This document shows, piece after piece, positions 25,076-34,869 of a DNA stretch of 64,000 nucleotides. Below the pieces are notes generated by a model, which did not search any database, was not told where the DNA came from, and saw only the letters and a program-made list of their open reading frames with translations. How positions within the stretch are numbered: the first letter of the stretch is position 1; every line of letters starts with the position of its first letter. Source of the stretch: Opitutales bacterium UBA2995 (GTDB taxonomy: Bacteria; Verrucomicrobiota; Verrucomicrobiia; Opitutales; UBA2995); NCBI GenBank assembly GCA_002346535.1, contig DDZZ01000035.1, positions 1 through 64,000 of the forward strand, in the 5' to 3' direction. The translations under genes and the position numbers were made by a program.

Positions 25076-26071
25076 ATGCCCGGGAGCGACAGAAAAACCA
25101 TTACCATTTTAAAGGCGCTATTAGAGGCTGAAGACGGTTTCGTCTCAGGTAATAGGCTCGCAAATGAACTAGGTCTCAGCCGCGTAAGTATTTGGAGCCG
25201 TATGGAAAAACTTCGCGATCAAGGATTCGAGTTCGAGGCCGTTACGAGGAAAGGATACCGCATTGTAAAAAAGCCGGAAGCTCTGAGTTCATGGCTCACC
25301 AGAGCTTATCTGGAGGATTCGACCATTGATTACGAGCTGGTCTTTTTGTCCTCCATTGACAGCACGAACGACCACGCTACGAGACTGCTGGCCAATGATT
25401 TTGAAGCTCCCTTTTTTGTAATCGCCAATGAACAAACCTTGGGCCGTGGCAGAATGGGCAGGCAGTGGTACAGTCCCCCCTCGTATAATTTATACCTGAG
25501 CTTTGCCAGTACGCCCAACGTCAGACCGGACCGCATGCAATTGTTTACGCTCTGGATGGGGGCCTGCATCGCCCAACATCTAAGAAACCGATTAAACCTG
25601 GATATCGGAATCAAATGGCCAAACGACCTTTATTTTGATCAGAAGAAACTCGCTGGAATGCTAACTGAGGCCAGGGTCGATGCGGACAGTATTCGCGAAC
25701 TGGTATTCGGACTCGGGTTAAACGTTAACCAAGTTCAAGACGACTGGCCGGCAGATCTCAAACAAAGCGCGATCAGCTTGAGGGAACCCTACGGCCGTAA
25801 ATTGGATCTCAACAGGATGGCCGCACAACTCGTATCCGCCATTAGCACCGGTTATGAAACCTTTATTTCAGACAATATCCGCAATGATTTTGAAGACCTG
25901 TGGCCACAATTGGATGTTTTACAAGGCCAATTTATCGAGGCAGAATCACGGGATGGGCCCGTTGAAGGCATCGCATCCGGTCTCGACAACCACGGATCTC
26001 TGATTGTCAAAACCAACAAAGGGAAACTGGTCACTCTCAATTCCGGCGAAGTTCATTTGAAGCGATTTTAA
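25076..26071 (+). CDS. birA: Biotin--[acetyl-CoA-carboxylase] ligase with HTH repressor domain
   Basis: This 331-aa protein has an N-terminal winged helix (about residues 8-65, SGNRLANELGLSRVSIWSRM), as in bifunctional BirA. The ligase domain follows: SIDSTNDHATRL, the biotinyl-AMP loop GRGRMGRQWYSPPSYNLYLS, and KWPNDLYFDQKKLAGMLTEA. A C-terminal SH3-like domain ends the protein. It activates biotin to biotinyl-AMP and attaches it to AccB, whose gene is 8 kb downstream in this window. The HTH suggests it can also repress biotin genes, none of which are present here. Confidence 0.93.
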   Translation: MPGSDRKTITILKALLEAEDGFVSGNRLANELGLSRVSIWSRMEKLRDQGFEFEAVTRKGYRIVKKPEALSSWLTRAYLEDSTIDYELVFLSSIDSTNDHATRLLANDFEAPFFVIANEQTLGRGRMGRQWYSPPSYNLYLSFASTPNVRPDRMQLFTLWMGACIAQHLRNRLNLDIGIKWPNDLYFDQKKLAGMLTEARVDADSIRELVFGLGLNVNQVQDDWPADLKQSAISLREPYGRKLDLNRMAAQLVSAISTGYETFISDNIRNDFEDLWPQLDVLQGQFIEAESRDGPVEGIASGLDNHGSLIVKTNKGKLVTLNSGEVHLKRF

Positions 26072-26146
26072 CAGGATCCCATTTTATTACTAAAACGCCA
26101 TTGCCAACTGGGGCCTGCAGGCCTTCTCTAGAATTTGCTTATCCTG

Positions 26147-27199
26147 ATGGAAGAATCCGTCGAAAACAGTATAGAGGTAAACAACCTCACTAAACAATAC
26201 GGCCGAATCATGGCGATTCAGGATATCTCTTTCTCCCTGAAGAAGGGAGAAATAGTAGGATTTCTTGGACCGAATGGAGCAGGGAAAAGCACCACTATGA
26301 AAATTTTGGCCGGATTGGTACCAGCAAACAGCGGTAGCGCATACATTTGCGGAATTCCAGTAGCCACTCACCCGGAGGAAATCAAACGCAGGATTGGCTA
26401 CATGCCGGAAAACAACCCGTTGCCAATGGATATGCGGGTGATCGAATATTTGCGCTTCCGAGGGAAGCTGAAAGAAATGTCAGGCCGCATGCTCCGCAAA
26501 CGCATCGATTTCGTTCTGGAATTGTGCGACCTCACTCGGGCTCGCAAACGGGTAATTGGAGGACTTTCCAAAGGTTATCGGCAGCGAATCGGCATCGCCG
26601 AGGCCATTCTGTCGGAGCCCGAGATCATCATCATGGACGAACCAACCATCGGGCTCGATCCTCACCAGATTTTGAAGATTCGCGACCTGATTGGGAGCCT
26701 CAAAGGGAGGATGAGTATGATAATTTCCAGTCATATCCTACCAGAAATAGAACTTACCTGCGACCGGGTTATCATCATCAACCGTGGTTTTGTGGTGGCT
26801 TCAGGATCACCTGCCGAGCTGCGAAAGGAATTTCTGCCAGAGAGCTCATTTCAGCTGGAGATTCATGGAACATACGAGGCCCTGGAACCCGAGATCAAAT
26901 TTGTCCACCCCAAGCTGTCAATCGTATCAAGCGAATCCTTTCCCAATTCGGAGGTAAACCAAATCACCATTTCGGGTCCCAGTAATCAGGAAATCGGTGA
27001 GAAGCTCATCAAGCACTTCGGCAGCCACAGTGACCTAAAACTTCGCTCGATCTACACAAAAGACCCCAATCTTGAAGATATTTTTCTGGCCGCCACCAAG
27101 CGATCCTGGGAAATCCTCTCCGAAAGATCTGACCGGTTTACCGCCTCGCCCTTTGGGGACGAGGAATCCTTAACCGAAAACGCGGAGGAAGACGAATAG
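26147..27199 (+). CDS. ABC transporter ATP-binding protein (GldA-like)
   Basis: The start is ATG 26147 (MEESVENSIEVNNLTKQYG, 350 aa). Walker A is GPNGAGKSTT, the signature is GGLSKGYRQRIGIAEA, Walker B is IIIMDEPTIGLDP, and the H-loop is SSHILPE. A C-terminal extension of about 120 residues is typical of GldA/CcmA-type ATPases. It pairs with the ABC-2 permease that starts three bases after its stop. The following GldG-like and DUF4340 genes define the gliding-type cluster, which is widespread beyond gliding bacteria. The transported substrate is unknown. Confidence 0.9.
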   Translation: MEESVENSIEVNNLTKQYGRIMAIQDISFSLKKGEIVGFLGPNGAGKSTTMKILAGLVPANSGSAYICGIPVATHPEEIKRRIGYMPENNPLPMDMRVIEYLRFRGKLKEMSGRMLRKRIDFVLELCDLTRARKRVIGGLSKGYRQRIGIAEAILSEPEIIIMDEPTIGLDPHQILKIRDLIGSLKGRMSMIISSHILPEIELTCDRVIIINRGFVVASGSPAELRKEFLPESSFQLEIHGTYEALEPEIKFVHPKLSIVSSESFPNSEVNQITISGPSNQEIGEKLIKHFGSHSDLKLRSIYTKDPNLEDIFLAATKRSWEILSERSDRFTASPFGDEESLTENAEEDE

Positions 27200-27202
27200 G
27201 TC

Positions 27203-27955
27203 ATGAAACACTTTTTCACCTTACTCAAACACGAGCTGAGGAGCATCCTGATTAGTCCGGCGACTTATTTGGCCGCATTCTTCTTCCTCATTGTTATGGG
27301 CGTGATCTACCAATTGGTTTTGCAGGATTATAACAAATCCGCGCAAGAGTTACTGCCCAACAATATTTTCTTTAGCACTTTCATTTTTCCCGTGTTGTTT
27401 TTGGTTCCGCTTCTTACAATGCGTAGTATTGCCGAGGAAAGACGCCTGGGGCTCATAGAGAGTCTTTTGACTACTCCGATAAATTCAATCGAGCTTGTCG
27501 CAAGCAAGTATGTGGCAGCCTACACTTACTACTGTTTTCTTTGCCTGCTCACTCTAGCGTATCCAGCAATCACCTACCACTTTTTTCCAGATGAAAGAAT
27601 CTTCGACAAAGCTACTTTGATAGGAGGGTTTGCCATCATCTGCGTAAGTGGCTTACTTTACATCAGTATTGGCATATTAGCCAGCACGCTAACAAGAAGC
27701 CAGCTGGTTGCCGGTTTGTTTTCTTTCTCCATGCTTTTTGGGCTTATCCTGGGAGTTCAGATGATAAAGGAAAAAGCAGACGAATATTTCGAGAGCTACT
27801 CAATTGTAAGCATGTTGCTCGAATACATCCAAGTTTTAGACCATATCCAAGATTTCAGTCGAGGTGTTTTGGATACAAGGCCAATCGTCCTTTACGTTAG
27901 CAGTTCATTTTTAATGTTGAGCATCGCCGTGCTTGCGGTGGATCACAAACGATAA
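27203..27955 (+). CDS. ABC-2 type permease (GldF-like)
   Basis: This 250-aa integral membrane protein with six predicted helices begins MKHFFTLLKHELRSILISPA, the characteristic N-terminus of GldF-like permeases. Other landmarks are PVLFLVPLLTMRSIAEERR (the conserved T-M-R-x-x-A-E-E motif) and LLTTPINSIELVASKYVAAY. It should form the channel for the ATPase encoded immediately upstream. The GldG-like gene begins nine bases downstream. Confidence 0.88.
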   Translation: MKHFFTLLKHELRSILISPATYLAAFFFLIVMGVIYQLVLQDYNKSAQELLPNNIFFSTFIFPVLFLVPLLTMRSIAEERRLGLIESLLTTPINSIELVASKYVAAYTYYCFLCLLTLAYPAITYHFFPDERIFDKATLIGGFAIICVSGLLYISIGILASTLTRSQLVAGLFSFSMLFGLILGVQMIKEKADEYFESYSIVSMLLEYIQVLDHIQDFSRGVLDTRPIVLYVSSSFLMLSIAVLAVDHKR

Positions 27956-27964
27956 AGCAGCAGC

Positions 27965-29449
27965 ATGTCTCAATTGGAAAATTACAAATTAAGCCGCTGG
28001 GTGCATCGATTCCATTCGACCATCCAGTTCATATTGGTCGTTACCTTGTTCCTCGGGCTCAACATACTTTCGTTGACCCACTTCAAACGTTACGATATTA
28101 CGGAGGATAGACGATATGCGCTCTCGCCGGAGACGATTTCCTATATTCAAGAATTAGATGAAAAGGTCAGGATAATCGTAACTGAAAGTGCCGACTTAAA
28201 TGACCCGGAATTGGGGACCCGATACTTGGATATTAAAAACCTGGTCAAAGAGTACGAATACATCGCTAAAATTCACGGTGCAGGGCCCATCGAGCCGGAA
28301 TACATAAACGTGTACCAACAGAGGAGATTGGCACAGGAACTGGTGGATGAGTTCGGCGTCAGCCAACCAAACCTTATTATATTTGCCTCGGAGGGAAAGC
28401 ACAGAGCGATCGAATTGGATGAGTTGTATGAGTCAGAAGGTTTGGAGAAAACAGCATTTAGGGGAGAACAAGTATTTACGTCGGCGCTTCTCGATGTAAC
28501 CAGTCCTAAAGGAAATACGATTTATTTCCTGGAGGGGCATGGAGAAAGGGATATTCAAAGCGTCGACCCCATTGCAGGTCTTTCGCAGCTCGCTCAGCAG
28601 CTTGAACAAAGAAATTTCGAGTTAAGGACTCTAAATTTAACCGGCGCGGACGCGCGCGTACCTGACGATGCCGACCTGCTGGTTCTGGCAGGACCGCGGC
28701 AACCCCTTCTTGCTAGAGAAGTCACCATTCTCAAGGACTACCTCAACGACAAAGCGGGACGGCTGATTGTAATGATCGATCCGGCTGTGAATAACAACTT
28801 GGGGGACCTTTTCTACCAATGGGGTGTTCTAGCCGAGGATATGCTCGTTCTCGACAGAGGACCGGACTACAACATGAACGGAGGAGACTTGCTGCTCAGG
28901 CGCTTCGATCCCGATCACCCAATCACTAAATCATTTGCGGCAAACAGCCTCTCGGTACTGGTTGGCCTTTCAAGGCCGGTACGGATGGATATTGGGGCTC
29001 CTGTAGATGACCGCCTCTACGTCAACCCCATAGTAGGGGGATCGGGAACCAGCTGGGGGGAACGATTCTACCGCGACGAAACCCAGATAGGATATCAGGA
29101 AAATGTGGATCTGCCAGGGCCGGTCAGCGTGGTTGTTGTTTCAGAAAGAAGCATTTCCTCAGACCTGGGAATCGACATACCAGGAGGACGGCTGGTGGTT
29201 TTCGGAACGTCTGAACTTATCACAAACAATCGCCTGAAAGTGCTGGGGAATTTTACGCTATTCCTCAACACGCTCAATTGGGCCCTGAATCGAAACAACC
29301 TTCTGGCCATCTCTCCCAAGCCCATAGAAAAACTGCACATAACCCTAAGCCAGGAAGAAATGAACAAACTGCAATTGGCAATCCTTCTCATTATGCCAGG
29401 TTGCAGTATACTGTTCGGAACGTTTGTTTATTGGCTGCGTCGAAATTAA
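27965..29449 (+). CDS. GldG-like ABC-system auxiliary protein
   Basis: This 494-aa protein has one N-terminal transmembrane helix (about residues 20-42), a large periplasmic domain and a C-terminal helix (about 470-490). The sequence DITEDRRYALSPETISYIQ near the start and VIVTES-like strands fit the PF09822-type GldG family. YFLEGHGERDI and DLLVLAGPRQPLL in the middle form a Rossmann-like half, and VFGTSELITNN and NTLNWALNR near the end are also typical. It probably acts with the ATPase/permease pair as a periplasmic component. Confidence 0.85.
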   Translation: MSQLENYKLSRWVHRFHSTIQFILVVTLFLGLNILSLTHFKRYDITEDRRYALSPETISYIQELDEKVRIIVTESADLNDPELGTRYLDIKNLVKEYEYIAKIHGAGPIEPEYINVYQQRRLAQELVDEFGVSQPNLIIFASEGKHRAIELDELYESEGLEKTAFRGEQVFTSALLDVTSPKGNTIYFLEGHGERDIQSVDPIAGLSQLAQQLEQRNFELRTLNLTGADARVPDDADLLVLAGPRQPLLAREVTILKDYLNDKAGRLIVMIDPAVNNNLGDLFYQWGVLAEDMLVLDRGPDYNMNGGDLLLRRFDPDHPITKSFAANSLSVLVGLSRPVRMDIGAPVDDRLYVNPIVGGSGTSWGERFYRDETQIGYQENVDLPGPVSVVVVSERSISSDLGIDIPGGRLVVFGTSELITNNRLKVLGNFTLFLNTLNWALNRNNLLAISPKPIEKLHITLSQEEMNKLQLAILLIMPGCSILFGTFVYWLRRN

Positions 29450-29466
29450 GATAGCTTTTCCAATAC

Positions 29467-31356
29467 ATGCGAAAACAACTCACAATAATTTTAGTGCTGC
29501 TGAACCTCGTGGTTCTCGCGGTCTTCTATTTGTTTGAGCAGCAATCTGGAAACAGGCCGAAGCAGTTAACCAAAAAAGTGTTTGGAGAGGAGGCGGTCGA
29601 TATCGACTACATCCGCATTTCCGGAAAAACCCTCGGGGCTGACCGGATTCTAAAGAAAGTAGAAAATAGTTGGATTCTCAGGTCGCCCATTGAGTGGCCA
29701 GCCAACTTTTTCGCAGTAAGCAGGATTCTGAATCAGATCACCTTTCTCGAGAAAGAAACCAGCTTTTCTGTAGCTAAAAGTGAAGCAGCTGGCCGGAACT
29801 TGGCCAGTTATGGCCTGGAAGAACCCCAATTGAGGCTGGAGTTCGGAAAAGGGATTGCCCGCACTGCAATCAGTATCGGTGCATCCACCGAAATAGGTAA
29901 CAGGGTATACATCCTTTCCTCAGATCAGGAGGAAATCTTGGTCATAAATAGAGGGCTGTTTGACAGTCTGTTGGTAAATCTGGAAAATCTGCAGAGCCAG
30001 TCAGTTTTTGATATCCCGTTATTTGAAGTTCAAACACTGAGTTTACAAAAATCCTTCCCCACCCCGTTGCGCATCCGAATAGCAAGAATCGATGAAGGAT
30101 GGCGCTTCGAAATTCCATTCCAAACACGTGCTGACAAGGCCGAAGTGGATACCCTGATTAACGGACTGAACAATCTAAGCACACAAAGATTTATCGGAAA
30201 TTCCGATGCGGATCTGAACATCTATGGACTGGGAACTCCAAGCATGCGGCTTACCCTCGAAGGCGAGGACAAACGCCAAACCATTTTGCTCGGAAACAAA
30301 ATCGATACCGAGGAAGGTGACGAAGTCTATTACGCCAAGGGTAGTGGAAACGACACCATATTTACCATCCCAACCCTATTATTTGATGAACGACTGGCTA
30401 ACGCCCAAGAGGTTTTGCGCGAAAGAAGATTTGTCCGCTTCGACGCAGAGTCATTAAGCACGATTGAAATCATCCATTCGGACCAGTCCGTTTCATTGCA
30501 GAAACTTGAAACTGGCGATTGGCAAGTACTCAGACGAGAGACAGATGGCAGAATGGTGGCCAACGAAGCCGATCCAAGAATTGTCGCTGAAATGATGGTC
30601 ACCCTTACCACCTTGAGAGCCCAAAACTTTGTGTCTGATGCGCCCTCAAATGCGGATCTGGAAAACTACGGATTCACCGATCCTCAAAGAAAGGTTCAAT
30701 TGAAAGGAGGAAAACCGGTAACGCTGGTCATTGGGGACCCGGTAGATGACCATTCAAGACATAATTATGCAAAAACCGAACAAGAACCGTTTATTTATGA
30801 GGTGGATAACTCCATACTAGCGGATTTTCATACTCGCCCCCTTAACTACCACCTGAGAATCCTCCATCAGGAGCCTGAGGATGCAAAACTGGTTGGCATC
30901 TCGGTATGGGAAACCCAGTCAGACAGTATTATTTATAATGCCGTTCTCAACGAAGTAACCCCGGATTGGGAATCCATCGCCGAGGCAGACGAACCGGACG
31001 AAGAAGGCAAAGAAAGTCTTCTCTCCCTGGTGGAACAGGCGTCCTCAATAGAGGTCAGGGAATTTATTGATGATGATTTCGACAATGTTCCATGGCGTTA
31101 TCGGTTGGACCTGCTTTTTGAGTCGACCAACCATGCCCAAAACCCTGCTTGGACAACACGACTCTGGGTAACTGAACGCCTGAGCGGCACCAACGCAATC
31201 GCTGGCGTGGAACAGGATAACAAGGTCTTTTATGCCGCCCAGGAATTTACTGATGCTTTCTTTAAACTAACGTTCCCACGCTTCGATCCCGGACCCGAGC
31301 CTGAACCGGAAAATCCTCCGCCTTACCTGCCCCCCACACCGGATGGCGGCCAATGA
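29467..31356 (+). CDS. DUF4340 protein
   Basis: This 629-aa protein begins MRKQLTIILVLLNLVVLAVF, a signal anchor, followed by repeated beta-rich modules. Each module has the DUF4340 hallmark of Tyr-Gly-Leu followed by a short strand: ASYGLEEPQLRLEF, NIYGLGTPSMRLTL and ENYGFTDPQRKVQL. These are three similar units of about 170 residues. The C-terminus is a Pro/Glu-rich tail (about 605-629). DUF4340 proteins regularly follow GldG-like genes, and the periplasmic function is unknown. The Pro-rich end could reach the cell wall. Confidence 0.82.
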   Translation: MRKQLTIILVLLNLVVLAVFYLFEQQSGNRPKQLTKKVFGEEAVDIDYIRISGKTLGADRILKKVENSWILRSPIEWPANFFAVSRILNQITFLEKETSFSVAKSEAAGRNLASYGLEEPQLRLEFGKGIARTAISIGASTEIGNRVYILSSDQEEILVINRGLFDSLLVNLENLQSQSVFDIPLFEVQTLSLQKSFPTPLRIRIARIDEGWRFEIPFQTRADKAEVDTLINGLNNLSTQRFIGNSDADLNIYGLGTPSMRLTLEGEDKRQTILLGNKIDTEEGDEVYYAKGSGNDTIFTIPTLLFDERLANAQEVLRERRFVRFDAESLSTIEIIHSDQSVSLQKLETGDWQVLRRETDGRMVANEADPRIVAEMMVTLTTLRAQNFVSDAPSNADLENYGFTDPQRKVQLKGGKPVTLVIGDPVDDHSRHNYAKTEQEPFIYEVDNSILADFHTRPLNYHLRILHQEPEDAKLVGISVWETQSDSIIYNAVLNEVTPDWESIAEADEPDEEGKESLLSLVEQASSIEVREFIDDDFDNVPWRYRLDLLFESTNHAQNPAWTTRLWVTERLSGTNAIAGVEQDNKVFYAAQEFTDAFFKLTFPRFDPGPEPEPENPPPYLPPTPDGGQ

Positions 31357-31430
31357 TGAGCCAAGACAGTAACACCACGCTTTGTATGCAACTTTGGATG
31401 CAAATCATGTAAATAAATCGGATACTTCGC

Positions 31431-34193
31431 ATGTCATATCTGGCCAAAAAAAATCGGTCATTCCCGACACGATGCTTTGTGGCCTGCCAAACGGCAGTCA
31501 TGCTACTGCTGATTTTGTCTCTGATGCTATTGCTAACAGCGTTGGCGGTCAGTATTATTTATGATGAAATTCCAGTACCTGAGCCTCTCGAGGAAGTTGT
31601 AAACAATGCCCTTAAGGAACAGGGGCTGGAAATAGACTACGAAAAAATTACCGTAGATTTTGGGGCCAATCTGTTCATCGAAAACGCGACGATCTCATTC
31701 ACTGCATTGGATGACCCCATCCTGAAAGTGGATTCTTTGTACCTGGATATTAACTACGCAGGGTTAATTCGTAAACGTTTTCCTTTGGAGAAACTCATTG
31801 TTAACAATGCGGTCGCTTATAGTCCAGGCATGGTTTCTCAATCAGGGGTAAGCGAACCAGTTCTAGAGTCGTTAAACCTATCCTTTAGCAAGAAATGGAG
31901 CGAATGGGAGTTGTCATTTCTTTCGGGAAGAATCCAAAGCCTTTGCATTACGGGAAACGGAAGCCTAAGGGCCCTAGTGGCTGAACTTATGAAACTCAGG
32001 CCGGGAAAAGAAGATCCGCCGGATTTATACCTAAGTTATCTGCAGGCAATGCGCCATCTGAGCGGAAACCTGAAATACCTGAAAAGCCTGGAAAACCCAA
32101 GGCTCAACCTGATTTTTTCAAGCCCGTCAACGCAACAGTTTCTGGTAGATTTTCAATTGGTTGTCGATTCGTTAAAGCCGGAAGGATTGCCCGAATTCAG
32201 GGACATTGTTCATCGATCAACGGCTCAGATCCTTCCCGATTTTGGCCTGATGGCAGGCGCGGAAACTCGGATCCAATCCATAAATTCCCGGGAGCTGGAT
32301 TTCACAGCAAGGAATTTATTTCTTCGCAGTACTCAACCTACTAAACTAGCCGCGATGGATTCAATATTTCCCCTGGAAGTTGAAACGGCAGTGGGAGAAA
32401 TATCATTGAACAGAGATTCTCTGGATCATGCTGTATTCAAAGGCCGAATACTCTCCAAAGATGACGCACACGGCATCCTGACAGCTTCGCTGTATAACAA
32501 GTCAGTAAGCGTGGAGTTGGCAGGTAATTGGAAGGACCAAACAGCGAGCGGATCTCTATCCGGCTCCCTTAATCTGATGCCGATTATCGAGCGCCCGGAA
32601 CTGGACCATTTATGGAAATTGAGATGGTCGAAGCAGCACAGGCCGATATTTCTAGACGCAGATTTTAGATATCCAGGAAATATCGAAAATATCGAAGTCG
32701 CTTTCAGGGTCGAAACAAGGGACCTGGACATTATTAAGACTCCTTTCCAATGGGCGCGAGCACGGGGGGAGCTCAAGGGAACGAAGGTGAAAGTACCTTA
32801 TTTGGCTGGGGGAGGTTACGGCAATGACCTGTTGTGCTCCTTTAGCCAGGATTTTAAAAATCCGTTTTACCGTTTCACAATGAAGGGCTTATTCCGGCCT
32901 CACGATATCGATATCTGGTGGCGGGATTGGTGGAAGAAAACCTTCAATTATCTCAATATCAAAGCAGGGCTTCCTTACATGGACCTGTCCATACGCAATG
33001 CCTTTATATATAAAAAGCAACTTACGCTTTTTGGCTACGCGGAGGCCAAAAACATAGACCTGAAGGGAATGCATTTTGACGAAGCGGCGGTTAAAATGTT
33101 TGTGCGCCCAAACTATATCGACGCACTAGAGCTCAAGCTGAAACGACAGGAGGGCCAGGCCGAGGGTCAATTCCAGAGGCAATTAGTAAAAAGCAAGCTG
33201 AAGAATGTAATTGTGGATCTCACCTCCAATATTGATCTGGAGCCTTCCATGAAGTTGTTTGGAGAAAGCGGACTGAAGATCATTGAGCCTTACACCTGGA
33301 AGGGAAATCCCACCATATCGCTCCAAGGTGAGTTTAATTTTGAAAAAGACACGAATTGGCAAGACCTGGTTTTCAAAATCGATACCGAAGATCCGATGAC
33401 CCTCTACAAATTCCCGTTCGATAGCTTGAAAGTCGATGGACATTATGACCATGGGGATGTGTTGCTCCACGAAGTAGATTTCGGATTTGCAGGAGGCGTG
33501 GGCAAAGGTGAAGCATCCTACCTGCGGCAGGACGACCAATCCTATTTGCTATTTGATTTTAACGTTGAAGAGGCGAATTTGGAAGAAACCCTGAAACGGA
33601 TCGCCATTGTGAAGGCATCTTCTGAGCAAATCGATCCAGAAAAAAAGAAGGCCCGCAAGCAGCGCGATCCGATCAAAGGAAAGCTCACCGTCCATGCCAG
33701 CGGCATCTCTCCAGCGGGTCATGGGCTCGATCGGATCATGGCCCAGGGAAATATTTCAATCCGAGAGGGTAATTTGGCGCAAATTCCATTATTTGGCCCG
33801 CTTTCGGCCCTAATTCCGTTTACCAAGCTCACCTTGAACGCCGCGGACGCATTCTTTGCCTGGGACAACGGTAAAATGACTTTTCCAGCCCTTAAGATGA
33901 CCAGCAATACCGCCAGATTGGAAGGAGTCGGTGATTATTTCACCGACTCCTCTGATCTTGATTTTCAATTGCGGCTCTACCTACTCCGGGAAGCCGAAAT
34001 TCCTGTAGTGTCGAGTATCATTATGCCATTGTTCGACCCAGTCAGTACAATCGGTTCCATCAATTTAAAAGGCACTATAACCGACCCGGAATGGCGATTT
34101 GCCCTGAGTCCTTTTAACTTTTTGGATGAAAAGCCTGAAGCAACGGAAGGAAAAGACCGAGAAGACCTCAATGAATTTGAGTTTAGAAAATAA
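31431..34193 (+). CDS. AsmA-like envelope protein, 920 aa
   Basis: An N-terminal signal anchor (about residues 15-45) precedes a long beta-rich body. The C-terminal about 200 residues match the AsmA_2/TamB-like repeat: GNISIREGNLAQIPLFGPLS, DAFFAWDNGKMTFPALKMT, ARLEGVGDYF and INLKGTITDPEWRF. AsmA-family proteins form hydrophobic grooves bridging the periplasm and are linked to phospholipid transport to the outer membrane. The gene lies 74 bp after the DUF4340 gene, so it could be the last member of that cluster. Which lipid it handles cannot be inferred. Confidence 0.75.
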   Translation: MSYLAKKNRSFPTRCFVACQTAVMLLLILSLMLLLTALAVSIIYDEIPVPEPLEEVVNNALKEQGLEIDYEKITVDFGANLFIENATISFTALDDPILKVDSLYLDINYAGLIRKRFPLEKLIVNNAVAYSPGMVSQSGVSEPVLESLNLSFSKKWSEWELSFLSGRIQSLCITGNGSLRALVAELMKLRPGKEDPPDLYLSYLQAMRHLSGNLKYLKSLENPRLNLIFSSPSTQQFLVDFQLVVDSLKPEGLPEFRDIVHRSTAQILPDFGLMAGAETRIQSINSRELDFTARNLFLRSTQPTKLAAMDSIFPLEVETAVGEISLNRDSLDHAVFKGRILSKDDAHGILTASLYNKSVSVELAGNWKDQTASGSLSGSLNLMPIIERPELDHLWKLRWSKQHRPIFLDADFRYPGNIENIEVAFRVETRDLDIIKTPFQWARARGELKGTKVKVPYLAGGGYGNDLLCSFSQDFKNPFYRFTMKGLFRPHDIDIWWRDWWKKTFNYLNIKAGLPYMDLSIRNAFIYKKQLTLFGYAEAKNIDLKGMHFDEAAVKMFVRPNYIDALELKLKRQEGQAEGQFQRQLVKSKLKNVIVDLTSNIDLEPSMKLFGESGLKIIEPYTWKGNPTISLQGEFNFEKDTNWQDLVFKIDTEDPMTLYKFPFDSLKVDGHYDHGDVLLHEVDFGFAGGVGKGEASYLRQDDQSYLLFDFNVEEANLEETLKRIAIVKASSEQIDPEKKKARKQRDPIKGKLTVHASGISPAGHGLDRIMAQGNISIREGNLAQIPLFGPLSALIPFTKLTLNAADAFFAWDNGKMTFPALKMTSNTARLEGVGDYFTDSSDLDFQLRLYLLREAEIPVVSSIIMPLFDPVSTIGSINLKGTITDPEWRFALSPFNFLDEKPEATEGKDREDLNEFEFRK

Positions 34194-34386
34194 AGGAAGT
34201 GCTTGCGAAACATGCTAAAATACAAAACATGCGCCTCCTGATTATTGTGGATATTTTCTGAAAATCACCTAAAACTCGCCACTAAAGTTTTTGGAATAAT
34301 CATCTTATAGCACGAAAACCTGCCCATTGCCGTTAGGCTAAAGACCATCTAAGCAAAGGGCCAGTTAACCCGAACACCAATACGAT

Positions 34387-34857
34387 TTGGACCTAAAACA
34401 AATTAAGCAAATCATTGAAATAATGAAACGTTCCTCGCTCACAGAGTTTGAGATCGAGGAAGAAGGCCTCAAGCTGCGCATATGCAGGAATACGGAGAAA
34501 TCTGGAAATGGCGGGCAAGCCGCTATACCCTACCAAACAGTTCCTGCTTTCGTGCCTCCGCCGACAGAGGAGCCAAAAACCACTGAACCGACGAAAACCA
34601 AAGAGCAGGAAGAAGGCATGGTTGTTATAAACTCTCCGATAGTTGGCACGTTTTATAGTTCTCCTTCCCCAGAAAGCCCGTCATTTGTAAAAGAGGGCGA
34701 TACTATTAGTTCCGACACCATCGTTTGCATCATTGAAGCCATGAAGGTCATGAATGAAATTCCGGCTGAACTATCCGGAACAATAACGCAGGTACTCATC
34801 GAAAACGGCGATACAGTGGAATATGGACAACCACTTTTTAAAGTAAAGCAGTCCTAA
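34387..34857 (+). CDS. accB: Acetyl-CoA carboxylase biotin carboxyl carrier protein
   Basis: This 156-aa BCCP starts at TTG 34387 (MDLKQIKQIIEIMKRSSLTE is the expected N-terminus). A Pro/Thr/Lys-rich linker spans about residues 50-80. The biotinyl domain follows with IVGTFYSSPSPESPSFVKEG and the biotin attachment lysine in CIIEAMKVMNEIPA. BirA, encoded upstream in the window, would biotinylate it. It carries CO2 from AccC to the carboxyltransferase AccAD for malonyl-CoA formation. accC begins 12 bp downstream. Confidence 0.95.
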   Translation: MDLKQIKQIIEIMKRSSLTEFEIEEEGLKLRICRNTEKSGNGGQAAIPYQTVPAFVPPPTEEPKTTEPTKTKEQEEGMVVINSPIVGTFYSSPSPESPSFVKEGDTISSDTIVCIIEAMKVMNEIPAELSGTITQVLIENGDTVEYGQPLFKVKQS

Positions 34858-34869
34858 CTGGTTCCTCCC

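Noticed and set aside
26347..26985. 212-codon open frame on the plus strand
   Set aside because: It overlaps the ABC ATPase gene in another frame. The protein has no family features and is rich in Arg/His/Gln, as expected of a shadow frame.
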